In this document: in pieces, positions 1 through 5,417 of the stretch | Layout: each line of letters starts with the position of its first letter | Position numbering within the stretch: position 1 is the stretch's first letter | NCBI GenBank assembly: GCA_964579305.1 | Contig: CAZOGY010000156.1 | Coordinates: forward strand, 1-7,190 | DNA from: JBCBWG01 sp964579305 | GTDB lineage: Bacteria; Pseudomonadota; Alphaproteobacteria; Rhizobiales; Hyphomicrobiaceae | Length of the DNA stretch: 7,190 nt | Direction of reading: 5' to 3' | Made by a program: the position numbers and the translations under genes | Notes under the pieces: model-generated | Databases searched by the model: none | Told to the model about the DNA's origin: nothing | What the model saw: only the letters and a program-made list of their open reading frames with translations

Positions 1-5
1 GTGCA

Positions 6-37
6 CTTGGCCCAATGCGCGATCCGCACTATCTTAG
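6..37 (+). promoter_or_regulatory. Probable heat-shock (RpoH/sigma32-type) promoter for grxC
   Basis: CTTG at 6-9 is followed after 18 bp by ACTATCTTAG at 28-37. From memory, the alphaproteobacterial heat-shock promoter consensus is CTTG-N17/18-CYTATNTNNG, and only the first C of the -10 block is missed. A sigma70-like reading also exists: TTGGCC at 7-12, 17 bp, then TATCTT at 30-35. Either reading points rightward and would start transcription around 41-45, giving a leader of about 95 nt before grxC. The -10 region overlaps the CIRCE-like operator at 34-60, as in HrcA-controlled groE promoters. The promoter match is seen in the sequence; RpoH dependence is inferred. Confidence 0.6.
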
Positions 38-60
38 CACTCGAAACAGAACACTGCTAA
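34..60. promoter_or_regulatory. CIRCE-like inverted repeat (putative HrcA operator)
   Basis: The left arm TTAGCACTC (34-42) is a perfect CIRCE half site. After exactly 9 bp comes CACTGCTAA (52-60), which differs from the consensus GAGTGCTAA at two positions. The overall match is 16 of 18 with the canonical 9-bp spacer. HrcA binds CIRCE and represses chaperone genes (groESL, sometimes hrcA-grpE or dnaK) until heat or misfolded protein titrates GroEL. Here the site overlaps the -10 and start region of a rightward promoter leading to grxC, not to a chaperone gene. The damaged right arm may weaken binding. A divergent chaperone gene left of the window cannot be excluded. Confidence 0.72.
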
Positions 61-136
61 AGATTGGACGGCGCGCGATTTGCGCTGTTTGAGCTTTGGC
101 AGTTGAACCGGGCGCTCCAACCTGACCGGATTGAAA

Positions 137-403
137 ATGCAGCCAGTCACGATCTACACGACCATGCTTTGCCCGTATTGCCACATGGCAAAGCGGCTTT
201 TGAAGCAAAAAGGCGTCGCGTACAACGAGATCAATGTGAGCAAGAGCGCGGACCGCGATAAGATGACGGAACGGGCTGGTGGTCGCCATACCGTGCCGCA
301 GATTTTTATCGGCGAGCATCACGTGGGCGGCTGTGACGAGCTTCACGCGCTTGAACGCGCCGGCCGGCTCGATGCGCTGTTGGAAACCGGCGCGTTGAAG
401 TGA
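137..403 (+). CDS. grxC: Glutaredoxin 3 (GrxC), dithiol glutaredoxin
   Basis: This is a small cytosolic thiol-disulfide oxidoreductase that uses glutathione to reduce protein disulfides and mixed disulfides. The 88-residue product has the usual length for the family and a complete thioredoxin-fold signature. It has the dithiol active site C12-P-Y-C15 after the first beta strand, the cis-proline loop T-V-P54-Q-I-F, and the GSH-binding G64-G65-C66-D67 segment. I chose ATG at 137 over an in-frame TTG at 131 because MQPVTIYTT matches the family N-terminus. The Shine-Dalgarno is weak. It lies 133 bp before the Nit-family gene and about 95 nt downstream of a heat-shock-type promoter with a CIRCE-like operator. 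That suggests, but does not prove, stress induction. Identification is secure. Confidence 0.95.
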   Translation: MQPVTIYTTMLCPYCHMAKRLLKQKGVAYNEINVSKSADRDKMTERAGGRHTVPQIFIGEHHVGGCDELHALERAGRLDALLETGALK

Positions 404-536
404 CGTTGATCTTTCGCGGAACGCCTGGCCGGTTGCCGTTGGCAGGATTGATCGGCAAGCGTGTTTCCCGCGCGCATGGGCGGACCAGCGTCCTGACAGC
501 CTCAAGCCGCACGGTCGTTTGATCAGTGAGATTGGA

Positions 537-1499
537 ATGAATGAAAACGCGCATGCTTCGCGGGCGGTGAGCGACAAGCCAACGGCATCGCCAAAGCCAT
601 TTCGCGCCGCCCTCGTGCAACTGTGCACCGGGCGCGATCTGGCTGAGAACATCGCGATTGTCAGCGAACAGGTGCGCGCGGCGGCGGCGGGTGGAGCGGT
701 TTACGTGCAAACGCCCGAGGTTACCGCCTTGATGGAAACCGAGCGGTCGGCGTTGTTTGCTCACACACCGCACGAACACGATAACGTTGCCGAGGCGGCT
801 TTCGCGGCGCTCGCGGCGGAATTGGGCATTTATCTTCATATCGGTTCGATGGGCGTGCGCGTTGGCGATGACAAAATCGCAAACCGGGCCTTTCTTTTTG
901 GTCCGTCGGGCGCGCGCATCGCGACGTATGATAAGGTGCACATGTTCGATGTTGTTTTGCCAGGCGGCGAACAATATCGCGAGAGCAAGAATTACACGCC
1001 GGGTACGCGCGCAGTCGTCGTTGATTTACCGTTCGCGCGCATCGGCATCACGATCTGTTATGATCTGCGCTTTCCCAGTTTTTACGAATCGCTCTCGCAA
1101 CTTGGCTGCGATGTTATAACGGTGCCGTCGGCGTTTACGGTGCCGACGGGGCGCGCGCACTGGCACACTTTGTTGCGCGCCAGAGCCATTGAGACGCAGG
1201 CATTTGTCTTGGCCGCCGCGCAGTCCGGCGCGCATGCTTGCGGGCGCAAAACCTTTGGGCACAGTCTGGCGGTGTCGCCTTGGGGCGAGGTTCTTGCCGA
1301 AGGCGGCGTTGACGCGCCGGAGGTCATTTTCGCCGACATCGATCCAGCCATGCTGTCGCAGGCGCGCGAACGGGTGCCGGCTCTGACGCACCGCCGCGCG
1401 TTTGACGTCACCTTAATCAGTTCGGCGTCGCATGGAGATGAGCCGCAATCGGCTTTTGACGTCCACGGAGGAGCCGCTCGGTCGGCCGCTGCCAAATGA
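537..1499 (+). CDS. Nit-family carbon-nitrogen hydrolase, probable deaminated glutathione amidase
   Basis: This 320-residue nitrilase-superfamily enzyme has the full Glu-Lys-Cys triad: E61 in Q-T-P-E-V, K133 in Y-D-K-V-H-M-F-D, and the nucleophile C174 in I-T-I-C-Y-D-L-R-F-P. The Y-D-K-x-H-x-F-D and C-Y-D-L-R-F-P contexts fit the Nit1/Nit2 branch. That branch is best known for hydrolysing deaminated glutathione (a metabolite-repair role) or omega-amides such as alpha-ketoglutaramate. The domain runs from about residue 22 to 295, and a low-complexity Ala/Gly tail follows. The start is ATG 537, with a weak GTGAG at 526-530; an in-frame TTG at 519 would add six residues. Its stop overlaps the next start as ATGA, so the two are probably translationally coupled. 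The adjacent glutaredoxin supports a glutathione-linked role. The exact substrate is inferred. Confidence 0.88.
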   Translation: MNENAHASRAVSDKPTASPKPFRAALVQLCTGRDLAENIAIVSEQVRAAAAGGAVYVQTPEVTALMETERSALFAHTPHEHDNVAEAAFAALAAELGIYLHIGSMGVRVGDDKIANRAFLFGPSGARIATYDKVHMFDVVLPGGEQYRESKNYTPGTRAVVVDLPFARIGITICYDLRFPSFYESLSQLGCDVITVPSAFTVPTGRAHWHTLLRARAIETQAFVLAAAQSGAHACGRKTFGHSLAVSPWGEVLAEGGVDAPEVIFADIDPAMLSQARERVPALTHRRAFDVTLISSASHGDEPQSAFDVHGGAARSAAAK

Positions 1500-2026
1500 T
1501 CAAGTACCAACTTCTCTGCGCTGAAAAGCACACATTCGAGTCGTGGTTTTCCAACAGCGCAGCGTTTGAAAAGCTTCAAGAGATCGGCGAGGTGGCTTGC
1601 CCGACGTGCGGGTCAACTGAGGTGCGCAAAGCCATCATGGCACCAAACGTGTCGCCCGCGACCCGTCGGAAAAGCGATCGTCCAGCGCTCACGGGCCGCA
1701 CCGCAACTCACGGGACAGCGGCAGCGCCGGTTCCAGATACCGCCGACGCGGCGGTCGACGTTGGTTCTGCGCCGGCTGGCTTGCCGGAGGCAGCGCAACG
1801 CGAATTGGCGCAGTTGGTGGAAGCGGTACGCGAGATCCGGCGGACGTTTGTTGCCCAGGCCGATAATGTGGGTCATCGGTTCGCCGAGGAAGCGCGAAAG
1901 ATCCATTACGAAGAAGTCGAGCCGCGCGCGATCTATGGTCAGGCAAGTCCCGAGGAGGCTGAGGCCCTTGCGGACGAAGGTGTCGGGTTTTTTGCTCTGC
2001 CCACACTGCCTGAGGACCGGAATTAA
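1496..2026 (+). CDS. DUF1178 family protein
   Basis: This 176-residue soluble protein is recognisable as DUF1178, a family of unknown function common in alphaproteobacteria. The N-terminus M-I-K-Y-Q-L-L-C-A carries C8, followed by S-W-F-S-N-S-A-A-F and C35-P-T-C38-G-S, which could form a small metal (zinc-ribbon-like) site. Residues 50-95 are a Pro/Ala/Thr-rich variable linker. The C-terminal block is conserved: V-G-x-R-F-A-E-E-A-R-K-I-H-Y, then A-I-Y-G-Q-A and F-F-A-L-P-T-L-P-E-D-R-N. It starts inside the stop of the Nit-family gene (ATGA), so the two are cotranslated. The TAA stop at 2024-2026 is the first three bases of a dispersed repeat element, yet the protein has the full family C-terminus. 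No biochemical function is known to me. Confidence 0.9.
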   Translation: MIKYQLLCAEKHTFESWFSNSAAFEKLQEIGEVACPTCGSTEVRKAIMAPNVSPATRRKSDRPALTGRTATHGTAAAPVPDTADAAVDVGSAPAGLPEAAQRELAQLVEAVREIRRTFVAQADNVGHRFAEEARKIHYEEVEPRAIYGQASPEEAEALADEGVGFFALPTLPEDRN

Positions 2027-2209
2027 TGCATGTCGCGTCCAATCGGGTTCACGCCCCAAGGCCGCAAAGCGGTTCGGGCCATCGATGTTCGTGTTCGAAA
2101 CATCGACACGAAAACGGCCCGCCCCCGCGGAGGCGCCCGACCGCAGGGAGGAATAGCGACGTGAGCGCAACAGAGCTGAAGCGAGGCGCATTTGATGCGA
2201 CACGCTTTA
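2024..2209 (+). repeat. MITE-like dispersed element, copy 1
   Basis: This 186-bp non-coding element matches the reverse complement of 6936-7105. Positions 2024-2133 align without gaps at about 98 of 110 bases, and 2161-2209 at 45 of 49. The segment between (2134-2160) is 27 bp here and 11 bp in copy 2. The ends are imperfect terminal inverted repeats: TAATGCATGTCGCGTCC inward from 2024 against TAAAGCGTGTCGCATCA inward from 2209, 13 of 17 identical. Both ends carry TA, as expected for a TA-targeting (IS630/mariner-like) non-autonomous element. The core at 2075-2121 folds as nested stems: CGGGCC/GGCCCG outside CGATGTT/AACATCG. It sits between convergent genes (DUF1178 and DUF2244), where it may act as a bidirectional terminator. 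The TAA at 2024-2026 is the DUF1178 stop. The repeat is seen; the mobile nature is inferred. Confidence 0.82.
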
Positions 2210-2317
2210 GGTCGGCATCCTTGGCTGTGGAACGCAATCGACGCGTTGAATTTTCGGGCTGAGCTTCTCGAGAGACTGTTTTCGCCTGTATTGCTGGATG
2301 CGCTCGCGGCGCCCTGT

Positions 2318-2830
2318 TCAGATGCGCGGTCCCCCGCGTGCGGCGACCAGGGCTTCCTTCAGGGCGGTTGCGAAGTCGCGGCGCTCGTCATCGGTCAAAA
2401 AGATGCCGAACGGAACCGCCCGGCCATGTGACGTCAGGGCGAGGTTGGTGCGCCCATCTCCCGTTTCCGTCAACAACACGCGCACCCATGCCGGGTTGAA
2501 TTCGAATGTCTCGCTGCGGCCGGACGGGTGAAACCGCTGCAGACAAAGGTTGTCGCGCGTCACGTCCACCGTCTCATAAAGCCGGCCGGAGCGGTAATTC
2601 AGGCGGAAGGCGACGTAAATCAGAAAGGCGTCCAGGCCGAAGAAGAAGGTGATGGGCCAAGCGCCCATGATCAGAAATGCCATCCCGCATAGGAAGCTGA
2701 CGCCGCCAATCGCCAGCATCAGCACGGCAAACCCGCCTGGCGACAGCGAGCGATGCGGCGTCAAGGTCGCGGAGAACATTGGTGATGACGGCCTGTTTTC
2801 GGGTGGTATGTGAGCGCGGCTGTCTGGCAT
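2318..2830 (-). CDS. DUF2244 family inner-membrane protein
   Basis: This 170-residue protein matches DUF2244, a poorly characterised integral-membrane family of alphaproteobacteria. The signature L-T-P-H-R-S-L-S-P-G-G-F at about residues 23-34 is followed by two hydrophobic helices (about 33-55 and 59-76) joined by a short G-A-W-P turn. A soluble C-terminal domain of about 90 residues follows, containing L-Y-E-T-V-D-V-T-R-D and W-V-R-V-L-L. The start is uncertain. ATG at 2830 gives the length quoted. ATG at 2779 would give a 153-residue protein beginning just before the conserved F-S-A-T-L-T-P-H-R. Neither has a clear Shine-Dalgarno. Longer readings into nth are not credible. It is divergent from nth, a pairing I recall from other alphaproteobacteria. 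Function is unknown. Confidence 0.85.
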   Translation of the reverse strand: MPDSRAHIPPENRPSSPMFSATLTPHRSLSPGGFAVLMLAIGGVSFLCGMAFLIMGAWPITFFFGLDAFLIYVAFRLNYRSGRLYETVDVTRDNLCLQRFHPSGRSETFEFNPAWVRVLLTETGDGRTNLALTSHGRAVPFGIFLTDDERRDFATALKEALVAARGGPRI

Positions 2831-2867
2831 TCTGACACGATAGATCGGAATTTGAAGGGACGGAAGC

Positions 2868-3689
2868 ATGAGTGGCGACGATGCGGCGGCGGTGGCGTCC
2901 AGCGCAAAGCGCAGGACAAAGCGTGTAGACCCAATTGCGCCGTCAGCCCCGGATGCTGCGTCCCAGGTTACGACGAAACCTACCCGAGCCGCGTCAAACA
3001 AGGCCCGGTCGGCGACGTCTAAAACGGGTCGTAAACGCCGGCCTCGCGCAAAGGTTACGCGGGAGGCCGCCGCGGAGATCTTTCGGCGCCTGTCGCAGGC
3101 CGACCCAGAGCCGCAAAGCGAATTGGAATATGTGAACCCATTCACGTTGCTTGTTGCGGTTGTGCTCTCGGCGCAAGCTACAGATGCCGGGGTTAACAAG
3201 GCAACGCGACCCTTGTTCCAACGCGCATCGACACCGCAATCGATGTTGGCATTGGGCGAGGACGATGTGCGCGAAGCGATCAAGACCATCGGTCTGTACC
3301 GGAACAAGGCCAAGAACGTCATTGCGCTGTGTCGCGCTTTGATTGACCAGCACGACGGCGAGGTGCCGGAAGATCGCGACGCGCTCGAGGCATTGCCCGG
3401 GGTTGGCCGCAAAACCGCGAACGTCGTTATGAACGTGGCGTTTCAACATCCCACCATGGCGGTCGACACCCATGTGTTCCGTGTGGCGAACCGCACTGGG
3501 CTTGCGCCGGGCAAGACACCGCTGGACGTGGAAGACGGATTGTTGCGGATCATCCCGGAAGCCTACGCGCTCAATGCGCACCATTGGCTGATCCTGCATG
3601 GGCGTTACGTTTGCAAGGCCCGGAAACCCGACTGTCCCAATTGCGCAATCCGTGATCTGTGTGCGTTCAAGGAGAAGACGCAAGCTTGA
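2868..3689 (+). CDS. nth: Endonuclease III (DNA glycosylase/AP lyase)
   Basis: This is a bifunctional base-excision-repair enzyme that removes oxidised pyrimidines and cleaves abasic sites by beta-elimination. The 273-residue product has all hallmarks. It has L-L-V-A-V-V-L-S-A-Q-A-T-D (about 94-106) and a helix-hairpin-helix L-P-G-V-G-R-K-T-A with catalytic K182. The catalytic Asp is D200 in V-D-T-H-V-F-R. The 4Fe-4S loop is C249-X6-C256-X2-C259-X5-C265. Residues 1-60 are an added Lys/Arg/Ala-rich tail that the 211-residue E. coli enzyme lacks; it may be disordered and bind DNA. ATG 2868 has a purine-rich ribosome site (GAAGGGA at 2854-2860). Only 37 bp separate it from the upstream DUF2244 start, so its promoter may lie inside that gene. 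Confidence 0.96.
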   Translation: MSGDDAAAVASSAKRRTKRVDPIAPSAPDAASQVTTKPTRAASNKARSATSKTGRKRRPRAKVTREAAAEIFRRLSQADPEPQSELEYVNPFTLLVAVVLSAQATDAGVNKATRPLFQRASTPQSMLALGEDDVREAIKTIGLYRNKAKNVIALCRALIDQHDGEVPEDRDALEALPGVGRKTANVVMNVAFQHPTMAVDTHVFRVANRTGLAPGKTPLDVEDGLLRIIPEAYALNAHHWLILHGRYVCKARKPDCPNCAIRDLCAFKEKTQA

Positions 3690-3807
3690 GGGCGCGCGGG
3701 GTGCCCACGGGGCGTCGGATTTGGATTGCGGAGGTCTGCCACTTGGGTAGGCTGTCGCACTTGCCGGCAAAACGCGGGCTTTCAGTCACCAGTTACGGAC
3801 GGGCGCC

Positions 3808-4491
3808 ATGCACCTGACGATCGGCAACAAGTGCTATTCATCGTGGTCGCTGCGGCCGTGGATCTTGATGAAGGCCCTCGATCTGTCATTCACCGAAAGC
3901 GTTGTCCCGCTTGATACGCCGGAGTTCCGCGCGCACGTCGACGCAATTTCCGGCGCGGGGCAAGTCCCGATCCTCCAAGATGACGGGCTGGTCGTCTGGG
4001 ACAGCCTTGCGATCTGCGCTTACCTCGCCGACAAGTTTCCCGATGCTGGCATCTGGCCTGGGGATGTTGGAGCGCGCGCACATGCGCGCTGCGTGTCTGC
4101 GGAAATGCATGCGGGTTTTCGTGCGTTGCGGGCGGCATGTCCGATGAACCTGGGCAAGCGCTATGCCGCGCGGGATCGCGGTGCGGATGTTGCCCGCGAT
4201 GTTGCGCGGATCGAAACGCTCTGGCGGGAGGCGCGCGGGCAATTCGGCAAGGCGACCGGTGCGCCGTTTCTCTATGGTGAGTTTTCGGCGGCCGATGCGA
4301 TGTATGCGCCGGTGGTGACGCGGTTTGACACGTACAACATGGATGTGGCGGACGACACGCGCGCCTACATGGATGCCGTTCTCAACCATCCCGCTTTCGT
4401 AGCGTGGAAAGCCGATGCCCTGCTAGAACCCTGGATCGTCGCGGCTGACGAAGTGGACGAGCCGGCGATTGAGACCTTGCGTTCTGTCTGA
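3808..4491 (+). CDS. Glutathione S-transferase family protein
   Basis: This 227-residue soluble protein has a GST architecture. The N-terminal thioredoxin-like domain (about 1-80) begins with M-H-L-T-I-G-N-K-C-Y-S-S-W-S-L-R-P-W. One of the serines at 11-12 is the likely glutathione-activating residue. V53-P54-I-L is the cis-proline loop and D65-S66-L-A-I the gamma-glutamyl contact. The C-terminal helical domain (about 90-210) contains the N-capping-type motif F-S-A-A-D-A-M-Y-A-P-V-V-T-R-F. The S-S-W-S start and this domain resemble zeta/maleylacetoacetate-isomerase-like bacterial GSTs, but the substrate cannot be read from sequence. The ATG is preceded by a weak GGACGGG (3797-3803). It stands 118 bp after nth and 102 bp before ilvN, so it may be a single-gene unit. 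Confidence 0.9.
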   Translation: MHLTIGNKCYSSWSLRPWILMKALDLSFTESVVPLDTPEFRAHVDAISGAGQVPILQDDGLVVWDSLAICAYLADKFPDAGIWPGDVGARAHARCVSAEMHAGFRALRAACPMNLGKRYAARDRGADVARDVARIETLWREARGQFGKATGAPFLYGEFSAADAMYAPVVTRFDTYNMDVADDTRAYMDAVLNHPAFVAWKADALLEPWIVAADEVDEPAIETLRSV

Positions 4492-4593
4492 GCCAACACG
4501 CGACTTGATTTGCGCAACGGCAGACTGCGCCAGGTCGCGCCGCCCCACACGCCACCGCAAGCGACAGCATTGAAGTAACGGAAAGAAAACGAC

Positions 4594-5145
4594 ATGGCCG
4601 AGACCGATGCCCGTCAATCGCACTACCCAGCACCCCAGTACGATGAGGATACGGTCAGTCGAACGTTGTCGGTGCTGGTGGACAACGAACCGGGCGTTCT
4701 TGCGCGGGTGATCGGTCTGTTTTCCGGGCGCGGTTACAATATCGACTCACTGACCGTAACGGAAACCGAGCACGAAAAGCATTTATCGCGCATCACCATC
4801 GCAACGCGCGGCACGCCAGGCATCATTGAGCAAATCAAGCATCAGTTGGAACGGCTTGTGCCGGTCCACCGCGTGACGGACCTCACACTTGACGGCATAT
4901 CGCTTGAACGCGAACTGGCGCTGATCAAGGTCGTTGGCACCGGTGAGAAGCGCATCGAAGCGTTGCGACTGGCTGAGATTTTCAGAGCGCAAGTCATCGA
5001 CGCTTCGACAGAGCATTTTGTGTTCGAGATCACCGGACGCATCTCCAAGATCGAACAATTCATCGGGATCATGCGCGATCTGGGGATGGTGGACGTCTCG
5101 CGGACGGGCATCGCAGCGATCGGACGTGGCAAGGCGGCGCTATAG
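4594..5145 (+). CDS. ilvN: Acetolactate synthase small (regulatory) subunit
   Basis: This is the regulatory subunit of acetohydroxyacid synthase, the first common step of valine, leucine and isoleucine synthesis. It activates the catalytic subunit and confers valine feedback inhibition. The 183 residues comprise a variable N-tail (1-21), an ACT domain (about 22-97) and the C-terminal ALS small-subunit domain (about 105-180). The ACT domain contains L-S-V-L-V-D-N-E-P-G and I-G-L-F-S-G-R-G-Y-N-I-D-S-L. The C-terminal domain contains E-R-E-L-A-L-I-K-V and ends near R-T-G-I-A-A-I-G-R-G. N31 and G34 align with N11 and G14 of E. coli IlvH, positions tied to valine sensitivity, so inhibition is probably intact. 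GGAAAG at 4580-4585 is a reasonable ribosome site. No ilvB precedes it and no ilvC follows, unlike the usual order. Confidence 0.95.
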   Translation: MAETDARQSHYPAPQYDEDTVSRTLSVLVDNEPGVLARVIGLFSGRGYNIDSLTVTETEHEKHLSRITIATRGTPGIIEQIKHQLERLVPVHRVTDLTLDGISLERELALIKVVGTGEKRIEALRLAEIFRAQVIDASTEHFVFEITGRISKIEQFIGIMRDLGMVDVSRTGIAAIGRGKAAL

Positions 5146-5186
5146 GTCCCCCTGGTCGTCCGGTTCACATACTTGGCTTCCATCTG

Positions 5187-5208
5187 CGCAGCCGTGTGCT
5201 TGGCTGCG
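5187..5208 (+). terminator. Hairpin downstream of ilvN, possible terminator
   Basis: CGCAGCC (5187-5193) and GGCTGCG (5202-5208) form a perfect 7-bp GC-rich stem with an 8-nt loop, starting 41 bp after the ilvN stop. Only TTGT follows rather than a proper T-run, so it is a weak intrinsic terminator at best. The rest of 5146-5417 shows no convincing gene. An imperfect palindrome around 5363-5388 (GCGCGTTA and TAATTCGCGC) could be an operator for the next gene, but I cannot support it further. Confidence 0.3.
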
Positions 5209-5403
5209 TTGTCCAACGCTGCGAAGCTTCGGGGTGAGCTACGCGCAGAGATGCACGTGTTGGTTTTTGGCATCTGACGCCTGGTTGTGGCGTTCGTTTG
5301 GAGGGGGCATGACGCGTTCGATGCGTGACACGCGGGTGTACGGCGTCGATCGAAACCGTGGGTTCGCGCGTTATGGGAGCGTAATTCGCGCTCAGATACA
5401 TCT

Positions 5404-5410
5404 CGGAGGA
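5404..5410 (+). promoter_or_regulatory. Strong Shine-Dalgarno for the exported hydrolase
   Basis: CGGAGGA lies 7 nt before the ATG at 5418. It is the best ribosome-binding site in the window and fixes the start so that the product keeps its full signal peptide. Confidence 0.8.
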
Positions 5411-5417
5411 TCTTCAC

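Noticed and set aside
434..458. Small inverted repeats between grxC and the Nit gene (TTGCCG/CGGCAA and TGCC/GGCA)
   Set aside because: The arms are 4-6 bp, compete with each other, and no T-run follows. This level is expected by chance in GC-rich spacer.
29..652. A 207-residue minus-strand frame, and the similar 306-974 frame, covering grxC and the start of the Nit gene
   Set aside because: Both are antisense to strongly identified enzymes, with compositions typical of shadow frames in GC-rich DNA.
2085..2156. Short open frame within element copy 1 (M-F-V-F-E-T-S-T-R-K-R-P...) that recurs in copy 2 as M-F-V-C-E-T-S-T-R-K-R-P
   Set aside because: The copies differ by 16 bp, which is not a multiple of three. 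The downstream peptide S-A-T-E/Q-L-K-R-G-A-F is in a different frame in copy 1 than in copy 2. The shared peptide reflects nucleotide identity of a non-coding repeat.
1613..2203. A 196-residue open frame on the minus strand starting in element copy 1 and running antisense to DUF1178
   Set aside because: It is antisense to a well-supported family gene. The equivalent frame in copy 2 is broken after a few codons by TGA.
2210..2317. Possible gene or terminator between element copy 1 and the end of DUF2244, including the palindrome TCTCGAGA
   Set aside because: No frame has a start, ribosome site and family features, and the 8-bp palindrome alone does not support a site.
2318..3412. A 364-residue minus-strand reading that extends the DUF2244 protein far upstream
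   Set aside because: The extra about 190 residues are antisense to the catalytic part of nth and have no family resemblance. The DUF2244 signature starts near the ATGs at 2830 or 2779.
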